From contig NZ_JAQTNN010000011.1 of NCBI RefSeq assembly GCF_028713855.1, positions 37,249-101,248 of the forward strand: 64,000 bases of DNA. The letters are read 5' to 3'. The notes beneath the pieces are model-generated. The model had not been told where the DNA came from. It made no database searches and was given only the letters and a program-made list of their open reading frames with translations. The position numbers were made by a program, and so were the translations under genes. Origin of the DNA: Sulfuricurvum sp. (lineage in GTDB: Bacteria > Campylobacterota > Campylobacteria > Campylobacterales > Sulfurimonadaceae). The stretch's first letter is position 1. Every line of letters starts with the position of its first letter. Positions 48,901 through 55,710 of the stretch are shown here, in pieces.

Positions 48901-51186
48901 TTTAACGATGTTTTATACGGAGCAAATGGACAGGAGTTGCTTGACGGTGGTGCCGGCAACGATTATCTCAAAGGTTTGGATGATGATGATTATTTGATCG
49001 GCGGAGAGGGAAGTGATACTCTTCAAGGCGGTACAGGAAATGATACCCTAGATGGAGGCAACGGAAATGATGTTTATCTCTATAATAAAGGGGACGGACG
49101 TGATGTAATTACGGATTTCGGCGGGGTAGATAGCATTATGTTCGGCGAAGATATCTCTTCCCAAGACATTGTACTTTCCTTGGATGAGAATGATCTACTG
49201 ATTACGTTTGGATACGATTCCGATATACCTGCACAAAGTCGTGACTCTATCCATATTGCGAATTTCGATCTTAAAGGGTTTGCATTAGAATCTTTTGAGT
49301 TTGCCAATGGAGAGAGTATTCTTGTTGCTAGTTTACTCAATCAAGTCCCCGAGGCACCAGCCGAGATCAGCAATACCCTTCAGGATATCCGTATTCTAAG
49401 CGGCGTAGTCGGAGCTACGGACGTAGACGGTGATATTCTTACTTATACCATCAGTACCCAAGTCTCTCATGGAACACTGAGTGTCGATATAAACGGCGCA
49501 TGGAGCTATGCTGTTACGGATGGCTATATGGGTACGGATAGTGCAGTCATCATGATCGACGACGCTCAGGGAGGAGTGATTACCCAGATTCTAAATTTCG
49601 ATATAAAAGTTTCTGCTCCAACCTTGTCTGATAGTACTTCGGATCTTCTTGAAGACACTGGCTCCAATGGAGTGTTCAACGTCACTAACCCGATCGGTGG
49701 AGTATTGGTCTATGAAATCCTCAATGCTTCGAGTAAAGGAGCGTTCAGTATCAACGAAGCAGGGGAGTGGAACTATGTCCCTGATGCCGATCTCAACGGT
49801 TCGGACAGCGTCACCATAAAAGTAACCAACGCCTACGGACTTAGCACCACTGCAACCCTCAACCTCGTCATCGAAGCGGTAAACGACGCACCGATCCTAA
49901 CCGAGACGCCATCTCCTATTACCTTGGATGCGAGTACATCAACGACTGGAGCCATCAAAGCCTCCGACGTCGATGGCGATCTCCTCTCCTACCGTATCAC
50001 TAGCACACCTGAACACGGAACACTCACTCTCAATGAGAACGGAGAGTGGAGCTACAACGCAGAGCGTTACTACGCCGGAGAGTCCAGTGCTACGATCAGC
50101 ATCGATGACGGACACGGTGAAAGTATCACGACGACACTCAACTTTACCAACCTAATGACGCCGGACTGGCACTACACCTATAGTGGTCAAAGTATGAGTA
50201 TCAACGACAATGACGGAGTAGATGTTCTGCTTATGAGTGATATCTCGATGGCTAACCTCACCTTCCTCCAAGAAGGAAATAACCTCCGTATCGATGTCAA
50301 AGATAAAAATGATATTATCCTAGAGGATTACTTCACATCACCGACGAAAGGGGTAGAAAGTATTCAAACGGCAGAGGAAAATATCAACCTATCCAAAGAA
50401 AAAATCGGAACCAGCGGAAATTTCTTTAGTATTGGTTGGGGAAGCACTAAAGCTGATCTTCTTGTCGGAAATAACAATTCTGATGTTCTTTTCGGCGGAG
50501 CGGGCAATGATACCCTCTTCGGTAATGGAGGGAATGATACGCTCAATGGACAAGAGGGTAATGATCTCTTAATCGGTGGCGAAGGAAATGATAACCTTCT
50601 CGGAGGCGATAATGATGATATCCTCTATGGTGATAACGGTAACGATGCCCTAAACGGCGATGAAGGCAATGATAAACTCTTTGGCGGTAAAGGTAACGAT
50701 ACTCTTCTCGGCGGGAACGGTAATGATCTTTTAAACGGAGGGGAAGGTATGAACACCCTGAGCGGAGGATCAGGAAATGACACCTATCTCATGACCAAAG
50801 GCTCTAATAACACTACGATTGATGAGAATGTTTTTGGTTTCAATCTATTCGGTCGCTGGTTCGGGCAAGACGGCGGGAACGATACCGTCAAATTCAGTGA
50901 AGGTATTACCAAAGACGATATCAGCTTCTTTATGAAAGGAAACGACCTCTTGCTCCAATACGGAGAGAATGAGTTTATTACGATCAATAACCAAAAGAGT
51001 GAAGGCAACCAAATCGAGAAGTTCGAGCTCAGTGACGGCAGTTACCTCAGTAATACCGATATCGATCAAATCGTTCAACAGATCAATGCCTACAGCAAAG
51101 ATCACGGATTCCATCTCAAAGACAATAGCCAGATTCAGAATAACGAAGCACTGATGAACATCATTGTTAGTGGGTGGCATCAATAA
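36946..51186 (+). CDS. giant RTX repeat protein (4746 residues)
   Basis: This predicted protein of roughly 500 kDa has no N-terminal signal. The order is: N-terminal domain (1-370); first RTX block (377-430); a Calx-beta-like domain (about 535-650); EF-hand-type block (654-782, LDMNMDGFIST); a helical linker (825-1080); about 17 modules of the haemolysin-type calcium-binding related kind (1085-3660), each with GNDTYVFNRGDGxDTI then LxFGEGI, LIALKE and a final strand; a second EF-hand block (3662-3792); two more modules; a VCBS/cadherin-like pair (4130-4400); an RTX block (4498-4618); and a C-terminal signal ending ALMNIIVSGWHQ. It is highly acidic and should fold on Ca2+ outside the cell. Adhesin or surface matrix is the likeliest role, a large toxin the alternative. 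Confidence 0.87.
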   Translation: MADNITEIAQSHPTERAQVESGLAEWMQENGKSVPEYYTMIVNAITALAVEYGVNADNLVKGHQITFFAFNTGLGVSASSIINYGVSNDPWPKALAKAVAGVSWDAISFAFGGLGLKGAANVAISTGAGNTLSNIADKGYDIIWGPDYEVEKTDGTNGTITNISVDYTLADALLIPDKLKEFLKAKAIIGDWILTDRNGKKLEYFENSNTYILRNTSFETARTSKLIDGLFVYDSYGTLPMNVKFSDTQTLALKPLFFDNSVLESLAKSDGRVMKALNDLNSFYIDSPTAAKDDPQNYSVKYIKDRALLLYVHNWKAKNEQEHYKEILDSLYDPEAAIREFLRGQKTYIIDHKNNVEYGVSFLGMKDGSHRVIEFGSSGADDDFEYTDNNDNLYGMDGNDDINGGSGKDWLEGGKGGDTLKGGAGNDILVGSTNSIYDDGASDTLEGGADFDTYFANNSDVIKDSDGKGLVKFDGIDLTGKKYKNKDTGRYEDDDYIYNGDPKTKGTLTVTAKNGSKTITIQEWSNKELGIELSDTRDIDVSITKSASAMEGNSGKRSLSFAVTLSRALEDGETLKVSVSSTDEGSYTFTSGEKSHTFTHSWYGDTKDEGAIDHIATLTPTTSYSGPYSGVKVKVLNSGTATVYDDDEEPRHDPLALDMNMDGFISTTALETSGTYFDITGDGLKERVGWISPVDALLTYDKNENAQIDGIDEVFGNANESGFEELKRTIDSNHDNKIDRRDELFAQLQVWNDLNQDGEAQAGELQSLSEAGITSIDLNYVSTNINVNGNLLSDASKYTDTTGTKELAADIQLATDAKDTKVDINDIPDFTIDPITNLLPQLRGSGLVYDSFIRYNMDPEFKAIAVEMSKDTATIATDFDTFIEHYSGYTAYVNQLREKYSQDTFEMVEADKHAWIVERFEATNTNTAQIESYYNTNLNSGRIPTTAKISNATMEMKYQSLADKIESTFAMQSVYGEVFSDTRYDLNTQSFIIDDAIAMNSKITEYFNSTTHTIEEKLYLAKVMQMQQGGLVYDIDTLVQSIDNDIVQSLVSDIYTGTALSAFETKESYTTDGIIIATDVDELITLSDSDTKILLREGNDQLNSGKGNNIFYYRRGDGSDTIADRGGVDSLIFDEGITRESVEIRLNRNSDLVIALKEEGKSFDELTDKITIIDWMKPTNRVEGIVFGDGSTMKFQDVFELFQATDGVEVIQLSSGNDIIDAKGGNDVIQALGGNDTLIGGRGDDRLEGGLGNDSYIYFRGDGKDTIIDSGDHDTLQFGEGVTIDDLMVKFVGNDLLIALKEEGVAFDQLSDVITLKNYKNGDNTIEAIYLDGYEIVDIDELLNAPTEFDDILILSNDDHTIDLLEGNDTLVTGEGNDAVSGNGGNDTIMSYGGNDTLIGNSGNDTLEGGLGDDTYVFNRGDGKDTIYDDYSYGYQNTQKDNAGNDTLRFGEGISADDIVTKYFGQDLLIALKEGDKPFEELSDVVTIKNYLDDNNKIERIVLSDESEIVIDTKTQFGTQGMDKIHLENTTDSVTIQALGSPDFVYTGSGDDYIDGGGSADDLYGGAGNDILVGGSESDFLAGGSGDDIYVYNRGDSGEQGDIIFDDNRPGSNDTRAGTQYYMWQSVLKMKSSSTLQTEGGNDTIKFGEGISASDISFHRGGPGATTAASSSFYPGSDTLIITIANGGGQIIILEYFNQYNSIENFILSDGTAVEVPNFEIPVVPVVPVITSTGNDTYAFSRSDAPLTIIDQGGSDTLSFGEGITSGDIVGKQIGNDFIIALKEDGKTFNELSQKVIIQNYNNTANRVETIAFTDGTSIATESLKVATGDDDLLVFGNESKTIDGLGGNDILTTGNGDDTLIGGIGNDTLNGGNGNDTYVFNRGDGKDMINESYGNDTLRFGEGIGADDIEAKFIGQTIVIGLKENAIAFESWSDTITINSNNVENIVLSDGTKVSLGTILTRPTGNDDTLNFGNLREAITIDALAGNDTVSTGTGNDTLKGGAGNDTLDGGAGDDTYLFNRGDGRDTITYSYGNDTLLFGAGVTADEIEARFVGSDLVVAIKESGVAFETLSDKITIQNNFITKIMLSDATELSLDDMWSRPTQGDDVLDYTYTDSAITVDGLGGNDTITTSSGNDTLIGGSGNDTLNSGFGSDTLNGGIGNDALNGDAGDDTYVFNRGDGKDALNDNYYSWNNAGNDTLTLGEGIIKSDLLFKQEGYSLTIALREEGKTFDEVSDKIHISDWFKVNNNIETIQFSDGTMMSASEIAGMVLSTESDTLYSNHGAEMFGGLGDDTYVYKKDDFTVVINDQFANKEIAVNAGNDTLKFDDINRNQVTIGVKGNDLILKVDAVHETYTELKDYVVIRNWKNPNQGIEQIVFSDGEVLTIDKTASYPALEFNENWITSRYYIYGSENNAIQGSEFSEVIESGAGNDTVMALGGNDYLTGGIGDDTLNGGAGNDTYVFSIGDGKDTITDTSGLDTIKFGSGITRSNIAITKVNNDLVMTLGANDQLTLKEWFNEATIDNRVEVMVLENEGEISIADFIITPTEGNDDLEYGDEKNRINALGGDDIIHIGGGNDTLMGNGGNDRLYGEEGDDLIGGDQGSDVLYGADGNDTYLFGRGDGNDTIIEDDFTNWGQSGNDTLKFKEGISADDLILVQSGDDLIVALKEPGKTFAELTDKITLKKWSLYDEANSRDLSRTYYAIENFSFSDGTTWGMSDIIAHIGSDADESIIGFNEADTLEGQKGNDILQGHLGDDTYVFNRGDGQDIIYDYGRKGENYSYYDAGNDTLKFGTEIGEADLIFGKDNNDVIIYIKDVDGSISDISDKIVLKDWFIANNRIEKMVLSDGTPIDYIKYLSVEPTSGDDKLIYGNSDNYIDALEGDDIVVALGGNNIIDGNRGNDNIKTEDGTDILIGGEGNDTLDAGAGDDTLEGGSGDDTYIFNRGDGLDTISDSEGYDTLSFGAEITSDDLVLFQDGNNLIIALKEDGVEIAELSDKITITNWLEVSTRLEFIAFNDGIALDVSNMMSMTGTDGDDTIKGIELDDAIYGGVGNDKLSGGIGNDSLEGGDGNDTYIFNRGDGHDTIYDAIGNDQLKFGEGVSVDDLWVKQDGYDLIVALKETGVDFENLEDKVILTNWFDAENRVETLAFDNGVVLTTSNIIEMLPSDDSDGINVPDDVAINIHLKEGDDTIEAGSQNDTLYGDGGNDILYGGNGNDTLDGGEGNDALVGGAGNDTYIFNRGDGQDQIVDISGIDTLSFGENITIDDLVVEQNGYQIRIGLKEDGKDFSTLSDVITIENMLLSEYQIDNFSFADGTTYTVQQAYELLYGNNQNNDYYGDSYYGGNGNDTFYGGSGNDVMFGEYGDDTLIGNQGDDGLYGGYGNDTYIFNRGDGHDTIYDDDYSYNYSYYGDKFDTIRFGEGITKEDLIVVDQFDGEQHNLIIALKEDGIDFDNLQDKITIYSWSYNTIERIQLADGSILLTNDIIALQATNQDDTIAGTNYDDILNGGIGDDLLYGVDGNDTLYGGEGNDILYGDFSYLDSSGAVDILVGGTGNDELYGGHGDDTYVFNRGDGHDVVEDYGSMYDSALGDVIEFGEGIGIGDLNLYITESGLMIEIHDPMIEGLVNDSILIRGWGNQDYYIIETMRFADGNEYNIQDYFTGYATPIVLDLNHNGITSTSLETSNAYFDYNGDGNREHTGWAEKDDVMLVTDLNQDGIINDGSEHFGNFTRLSDGTLAKNGYEALAQYDSNSDGVIDNRDEAFGNLLLWKDANQNGKTEEGELTNIQTSGILALHLNTTNGITFEQTTENGNIVLNETNYVTLGNTGIMRDVGFAYDPFDTITNNDTLSKEYYGNILIGGDGDDTNLFNLGDGKITIDDQGDGADSIKFGTDISKEQLIVKWISGSDDLLIGIRDGIDDNHALSSLENQILIKDIFNNSGSIETIEFNDSTTLSKSELYDILLDTREAKNLTARVLENDGTLIGGNFNDVLYGANGQELLDGGAGNDYLKGLDDDDYLIGGEGSDTLQGGTGNDTLDGGNGNDVYLYNKGDGRDVITDFGGVDSIMFGEDISSQDIVLSLDENDLLITFGYDSDIPAQSRDSIHIANFDLKGFALESFEFANGESILVASLLNQVPEAPAEISNTLQDIRILSGVVGATDVDGDILTYTISTQVSHGTLSVDINGAWSYAVTDGYMGTDSAVIMIDDAQGGVITQILNFDIKVSAPTLSDSTSDLLEDTGSNGVFNVTNPIGGVLVYEILNASSKGAFSINEAGEWNYVPDADLNGSDSVTIKVTNAYGLSTTATLNLVIEAVNDAPILTETPSPITLDASTSTTGAIKASDVDGDLLSYRITSTPEHGTLTLNENGEWSYNAERYYAGESSATISIDDGHGESITTTLNFTNLMTPDWHYTYSGQSMSINDNDGVDVLLMSDISMANLTFLQEGNNLRIDVKDKNDIILEDYFTSPTKGVESIQTAEENINLSKEKIGTSGNFFSIGWGSTKADLLVGNNNSDVLFGGAGNDTLFGNGGNDTLNGQEGNDLLIGGEGNDNLLGGDNDDILYGDNGNDALNGDEGNDKLFGGKGNDTLLGGNGNDLLNGGEGMNTLSGGSGNDTYLMTKGSNNTTIDENVFGFNLFGRWFGQDGGNDTVKFSEGITKDDISFFMKGNDLLLQYGENEFITINNQKSEGNQIEKFELSDGSYLSNTDIDQIVQQINAYSKDHGFHLKDNSQIQNNEALMNIIVSGWHQ
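40200..47930 (+). repeat. about 17 tandem calcium-binding modules in giant RTX protein
   Basis: Each unit is roughly 120-170 codons: one or two RTX nonapeptide runs, then TYxFNRGDGxDTIxD, a DTLxFGEGIxxxD strand, LIIALKEDGxxFxxLSDxITI and an IExIxxSDG strand. The units diverge in DNA sequence more than those of the smaller RTX protein, so the array looks old rather than freshly amplified. Confidence 0.85.
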
Positions 51187-51205
51187 TCTCTCCTTATTGG
51201 AGAGA
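51187..51205 (+). terminator. hairpin after giant RTX gene
   Basis: TCTCTCC and GGAGAGA form a perfect 7-bp stem with a TTATT loop directly after the stop codon. No strong T-run follows, so it may be a weak terminator or an mRNA 3' stabiliser that partly separates the downstream membrane protein gene. Confidence 0.45.
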
Positions 51206-51234
51206 CTTCTAATTTCTAACAAAGGGATTTTGAC

Positions 51235-51942
51235 ATGAGTTTTATCAATATAACGCCAATAAAAAAGATAATAAATTCTTTGAGTTTATCGGCAATAGTA
51301 TTTATTGCGATTTTAATGCTGAAAATGTTATATACACAATATTTTGCGCTATTTGATCAGGCTGATTTGAATGAATGGGAGTTTGTTTTACTAATTGTTA
51401 CTCCACCGATTTTTATTGGGCTGATTAGTTATTTTGGCAAACAACAAAATACAGAGTTAACTCGTTACGACAACAAGATCACTTTCCTATTCCCTGTTTT
51501 GATATTTTTAATTTCATATGGGTCTTCTGAATATTCCTTTGATATTATTGATAGCTTTAATAAGATCATTATTTTTTTAATAATTACAATACTTATTGTT
51601 TTTGCTGCCGCTTTACCCAAACATTTTAAAGATAAAGAGATGAGCCCTGTAACAGAAAATACTTTTCTTGTATTGGGTGTATATGCAACTTATTTTACTT
51701 TTTTAATATGTAATATTGAAAAAGCTAATATTGATATTCTTCTCTTAATAATCATGTTTTCATTAGCAGTATTATTGGCTATTTTAAGTTTCTTCAAAAT
51801 ATATAAAAAATATGATAAATTACTTCCGTCTCATAATTATGTGATCCGGTTAAATACGTTTATCATATCTGTTGTGGTATTTCTAGTGTATGTATTAATC
51901 CCAGAAATGATCCTAAAAATCATTTCAATCAAAATGGATTAA
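51235..51942 (+). CDS. polytopic membrane protein, unknown
   Basis: This 235-residue protein is almost wholly hydrophobic, with about six or seven membrane helices (for example ALSIVFIAILMLKML-like, WEFVLLIVTPPIFIGLISYF, IIIFLIITILIVFAAAL and IISVVVFLVYVLIPEMIL). I recognise no family. It follows the giant RTX gene after 48 bp with a fair Shine-Dalgarno (AAAGGGA) and may be the last gene of the locus. Immunity, anchoring or regulation are all open. Codon use is more AT-rich than in the RTX gene. Confidence 0.55.
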   Translation: MSFINITPIKKIINSLSLSAIVFIAILMLKMLYTQYFALFDQADLNEWEFVLLIVTPPIFIGLISYFGKQQNTELTRYDNKITFLFPVLIFLISYGSSEYSFDIIDSFNKIIIFLIITILIVFAAALPKHFKDKEMSPVTENTFLVLGVYATYFTFLICNIEKANIDILLLIIMFSLAVLLAILSFFKIYKKYDKLLPSHNYVIRLNTFIISVVVFLVYVLIPEMILKIISIKMD

Positions 51943-52073
51943 ATGATTGACAAACATTGCATAGATATGTAAATAGCCAGTAATAATCTATGAATTTTTC
52001 AATATAATTTATCTTATGTTAACCAATATTAATTTTACTCAATAACTAAATGAATTAACCTAGTATGTCTTGA

Positions 52074-52445
52074 TCAATTCTCTTGAGAAGCCAATGCTAT
52101 GATGATCTTCTCTTTCAAATCATTCAATTCATCATGGCAAATTTCAAAGACAACTTCCGAATTAATATCAATATAGTGATGTGATATTACTTCTCGAAAT
52201 TTGATAATGTCACTCCAATAATTTTTCGAAGCAATGTTTTCAAGTACTTCTTTGTCTGTTTTATAAATATTTTTGAGTGCTTCACCGATACTTTGGAGGC
52301 GCATTGAAATTGAATCGAGCTTTTCCAACCCCTCATCATCTTTCATAAAATCATCACTTTGTTCAATAGCTAAAAAACGTTTTTGTACGAGTTCAATACT
52401 TTGAAGAATGAATTCGAGCAACTCATTGGTATTTTTCTTATCCAT
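52074..52445 (-). CDS. hepT: HepT-like HEPN toxin
   Basis: This 123-residue HEPN-domain protein of the HepT/DUF86 family has the RNase motif Rx4HxY: R84, H89 and Y91 in REVISHHY. In characterised pairs this motif cleaves RNA, and the partner MntA silences it by transferring AMP to the tyrosine. The gene overlaps mntA by 8 bp and is downstream of it, the usual order. It forms the toxin half of a HepT/MntA toxin-antitoxin module at the border between the secretion locus and the second defence cluster. Confidence 0.9.
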   Translation of the reverse strand: MDKKNTNELLEFILQSIELVQKRFLAIEQSDDFMKDDEGLEKLDSISMRLQSIGEALKNIYKTDKEVLENIASKNYWSDIIKFREVISHHYIDINSEVVFEICHDELNDLKEKIIIALASQEN

Positions 52446-52731
52446 AAATTACTTCGCGCTCAATGTTTTGTTTTAGAGATGGTCTCATATTCTTATGAGG
52501 ATACAAGAGATCTATTTTTGTTCCGAAAGCTTCTTCGAAATAGTTCCAAGCTCCGGCTATATTTCTGAATTTTTTATCTTCAAATTCAGCGTAAATATCG
52601 ATATCACTTTCGGGTGTTGCCGCACCTTTGGCATAACTGCCAAAAAGCCCCACTTTAACGAGAGAGTATTTTTCTCTTAACTCATCTTTGTGATTAGCAA
52701 AAAAATCAAGAATCACCTCTTTGGTAACCAT
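52438..52731 (-). CDS. mntA: MntA-like nucleotidyltransferase antitoxin
   Basis: This 97-residue minimal nucleotidyltransferase has the family motif GSYAKGAATPESDIDIY, with GS at residues 31-32 and the two catalytic Asp at residues 43 and 45. It should AMPylate the HEPN toxin encoded just downstream. The start ATG has an AGGG Shine-Dalgarno and lies 246 bp from the divergent CBASS gene. Confidence 0.9.
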   Translation of the reverse strand: MVTKEVILDFFANHKDELREKYSLVKVGLFGSYAKGAATPESDIDIYAEFEDKKFRNIAGAWNYFEEAFGTKIDLLYPHKNMRPSLKQNIEREVIYG

Positions 52732-52977
52732 TACACCCTACTTTTAAATTACTTACTTTGTATTGTACCACATTAAAAGAATTGCCCAGTAAAATGGGGC
52801 TCTCCTTTCATTCGCTTTAGTTAACCTAAGATAAATTTGAATTCTAAAAATATTGCAATTTGTCATATGTTGTGCTGATTAACATTTTTTAGAGAATAAT
52901 AGTTGACTTAAATCTAATGATTGCTATTATCTTGTTTGCATCGTTTTTTTAAATATTCAACCATGAAAGGACTTTGA
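52732..52977. promoter_or_regulatory. divergent intergenic region, mntA versus CD-NTase
   Basis: These 246 bp are AT-rich and hold the promoters of two divergent defence modules. No firm promoter boxes are visible. AAAGGA at 52966-52971 is the Shine-Dalgarno that supports TTG 52978 as the CD-NTase start. Confidence 0.4.
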
Positions 52978-54519
52978 TTGTTGTCGAATACTCATGAAAA
53001 AACAGAAAACTTTTTACAAAATTTCGTAAAGTCATTGGAAATATCTGATACGGCTCAACAAAAAGCAGAAGAACGTTATGTGAGCATTGGTGGCTGGTTA
53101 GGTAGAGAAGGATCATTATTGGCTCAATTCAAGCCAGAGCTTTATTCACAAGGCTCAATAAGATTGGGAACGACGATAAGACCATTGAATGAAAATGAAG
53201 AATATGACTTAGATGCAGTTTGTTTATTAAACAGTCTTGGTGTTAATAGTGCAACGCAAAAGCAAATAAAAGAGCTTGTTGGACATGAATTAAAATTATA
53301 TGTTAAAGCAAATAATTTTCAAAATCCATTAGATGAAGGTAGAAGATGTTGGACACTTCAATATTCTGATACAGCACAGTTTCATATGGATATTCTCCCA
53401 TCTCTCCCGGATGAAGAAGGTCTTAGAAAAAGATTAATTGAAGAAAGCAGAATGGCTTTTGATGCTATTTCCAAATTACATACTGCTACTGCAATTGCAA
53501 TTACAGATAATATGTCGATAGAGTATGGGATTATTAGCTCTAATTGGAATAAAAGTAATCCAAAAGGGTATCATGAATGGTTCAAAGATAGATGTAAGAT
53601 TATTCAATTCTCAAATGAATCGAGACTTTTTAAAGCAAGTGATGCAAATATTGAAGAAATCCCTGATCATACAATGAGATTACCTCTTCAGAAAGCGATT
53701 ATGATTTTAAAACGTCATAGAGACATAATGTTTAAAGATAATAGAGAACACAAGCCAATATCTATCATTATTACGACATTAGCGGCAAAAGCTTACAAAG
53801 GAACCTCAGGCTTGAAAGATACTCTTGACACTCTTGTATATGAAATGATAAATCATATCACTTGTAATACGAATGGTTATTGTGTTGTCTTGAATCCAGT
53901 AAATCCTAATGAAAACTTTGCAGATAAATGGGCAGATAACCCTGTAAAAAGGGACAACTTTATTAAATGGCTTAATCAATTAAAAGCTGATTACACTTAT
54001 CTTATATCTAATCAATATGGAGATAATAAATTCCTTTTAGAAAATAAATTTGGTAAGAAGGCAATTCAAGCAACTTATCGTGACAGTTTTGGCATGATAG
54101 AACAATTGAAAATTAAGGCTAAAGAACTTTTAGCTTTACCCCATATACAAAAACCACAGTGGACTTTTAATCCTCAAAATGAAGTCAAAATTGTTTGTCA
54201 AAAAAGTAGAAATGGGATGTTGCATCAAGAATTGAAAAGCGGAGAAGCGATAGGAAGAGGTTGGAATTTAAGATTTGAAGCCAAAATACATGATGTTGCT
54301 TCAAGCAGAAAATTTTATTGGCAAGTAGCTAATAGTGGACAAGAAGCAGAATCGGCTAAGTGCCTGAGAGGTGGGTTTTATGATGGTGAAGTGTCTAGAG
54401 GTGGCAAAGTGAGAGAAGAAAGTACAAGTTATATAGGTTCTCATTTTGTGAGATGTTATATTGTACAGCATAATCAGTGTATAGCAGTTAGCGAACCATT
54501 TATTGTTGAAATAATTTAA
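52978..54519 (+). CDS. cdnD: CBASS CD-NTase with AGS-C sensor domain
   Basis: This protein of 513 residues belongs to the cGAS/DncV-like nucleotidyltransferases. The catalytic core shows QGSIRLGTT near residue 57 (GS motif), YDLDAV near residue 78 (two metal-binding Asp) and FHMDILPSLP near residue 136 (third Asp). The C-terminal 100 residues (from about 410, NLRFEAKIHDVASSRKFYW) match the AGS-C ligand-sensor domain. On phage infection such enzymes make a cyclic oligonucleotide messenger for the adjacent effector. The start is TTG; the ATG upstream in the same frame is closed off by a stop. No Cap2/Cap3 ubiquitin-like genes are present. The clade letter in the symbol is a guess. Confidence 0.85.
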   Translation: MLSNTHEKTENFLQNFVKSLEISDTAQQKAEERYVSIGGWLGREGSLLAQFKPELYSQGSIRLGTTIRPLNENEEYDLDAVCLLNSLGVNSATQKQIKELVGHELKLYVKANNFQNPLDEGRRCWTLQYSDTAQFHMDILPSLPDEEGLRKRLIEESRMAFDAISKLHTATAIAITDNMSIEYGIISSNWNKSNPKGYHEWFKDRCKIIQFSNESRLFKASDANIEEIPDHTMRLPLQKAIMILKRHRDIMFKDNREHKPISIIITTLAAKAYKGTSGLKDTLDTLVYEMINHITCNTNGYCVVLNPVNPNENFADKWADNPVKRDNFIKWLNQLKADYTYLISNQYGDNKFLLENKFGKKAIQATYRDSFGMIEQLKIKAKELLALPHIQKPQWTFNPQNEVKIVCQKSRNGMLHQELKSGEAIGRGWNLRFEAKIHDVASSRKFYWQVANSGQEAESAKCLRGGFYDGEVSRGGKVREESTSYIGSHFVRCYIVQHNQCIAVSEPFIVEII

Positions 54520-54527
54520 GAGAGCAT

Positions 54528-55571
54528 ATGAAAACTATAATGAATTTTATTCTGAAAATTTTTGAGTTATTAAAAAGTGATCCAGAAATAGCAATGTCAA
54601 AATATTTAATTGGAGCTGGACTTGTTTCCAATGGTATTGGGGGTATAGTCTATTATTACCAAGATAATTCCACACAACATATGTTGTCATATTCAAGTGG
54701 ATTTGACATTACTGGATATATTTTAATATTCATTGGACTAATGATATTAATCCGCAGATATCTTATAATGAAAAATAATGCTGTCACTTTAGCTTATGGT
54801 ATTGGCATGGAAAATATGGATATTCATATTCCCATTCAAGCAGTTCCTAAATATGAAAGATTTGATTGCATACCAATAGACTTAGCTACAATAAATTCAT
54901 ATGAACGTGATAAGGTTATTGAAAATTACAATTTTAATAAAATATTGATTGAGCAAAGAATTCAAAATAAACATTCAAAAAAGGTTTATATCGGTGCATT
55001 AGGTAGTTTCCCCTATTTGTTTCTTTTAGGTACTTTATTTAGAAATGCTTACTCGAATATTGTAATTTTAGATTATGATAGACATGCTCAAGGCGGAGGC
55101 AAATGGTATAAATTACCATCAATGAACGAAAGTAATCTGAAAATATGTCATGAGCTAATGTATAGCGAAATGAGTATTGAAGATAAAATCAATGAACTAA
55201 ATAATAGCTCATCCGATGAAGTTGGAATAGCATTAAGTTACACATTTACAGTAAACAAAGAAGCAATTCCTTCTCAATTACAAAGCAATACACTTTACTT
55301 AAAAAATTCACTTGGTATTGGGCATGACAAGCTTACTAATGAGGAAGCGCAAAAAGCTCTACTAAATGAACTTTCAGTATATATTGCTACGTTATGGTAT
55401 CAGCATAAAAAAGTACATTTGTTTGTATCAGCTCAATCATCAATGTACATCAATATGGGTAAAAGCTACATGAATAATGCACATGGTGTACTAGTATTGC
55501 ACAATTATGATAATGCTTCTAAAACGTACAATTGGTGTATCGAGTTCGACAAAGGAAATATTACACATTGA
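54528..55571 (+). CDS. cap14: CBASS effector: two-TM SAVED protein (Cap14-like)
   Basis: This 347-residue protein has two membrane helices near the N-terminus (about residues 24-45 and 63-83) and a C-terminal SAVED domain that binds cyclic oligonucleotides. SAVED hallmarks are KVYIGALGSFPYLFLLGTLF near residue 145 and KKVHLFVSAQSSMYINMGKS near residue 293, followed by LVLHNYD. It starts 8 bp after the CD-NTase stop. Effectors of this layout are expected to disrupt the inner membrane after binding the messenger, killing the infected cell. The pair forms a minimal two-gene CBASS operon. Confidence 0.85.
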   Translation: MKTIMNFILKIFELLKSDPEIAMSKYLIGAGLVSNGIGGIVYYYQDNSTQHMLSYSSGFDITGYILIFIGLMILIRRYLIMKNNAVTLAYGIGMENMDIHIPIQAVPKYERFDCIPIDLATINSYERDKVIENYNFNKILIEQRIQNKHSKKVYIGALGSFPYLFLLGTLFRNAYSNIVILDYDRHAQGGGKWYKLPSMNESNLKICHELMYSEMSIEDKINELNNSSSDEVGIALSYTFTVNKEAIPSQLQSNTLYLKNSLGIGHDKLTNEEAQKALLNELSVYIATLWYQHKKVHLFVSAQSSMYINMGKSYMNNAHGVLVLHNYDNASKTYNWCIEFDKGNITH

Positions 55572-55710
55572 ATACTTTTATATTATTTGAAATTACCTTA
55601 TTAATTAAACATTTTTTACTGATAAGTTTCCAGCTATGATTTATATTTGAAACAAATTCATTTCAAATATGCTATGATTAGTCAAAATAAAACAAGCAGA
55701 GTATTTCAAC
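55572..55710 (+). promoter_or_regulatory. upstream region of wHTH-GGCT gene with 9-bp dyad
   Basis: TATTTGAAA (55644-55652) and TTTCAAATA (55661-55669) form a perfect inverted repeat with an 8-bp spacer. GCTATGATT occurs on both sides (55633 and 55671), and TATGAT at 55673-55678 could be a -10 box. The arrangement fits autoregulation by the winged-helix protein encoded next. Confidence 0.5.
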
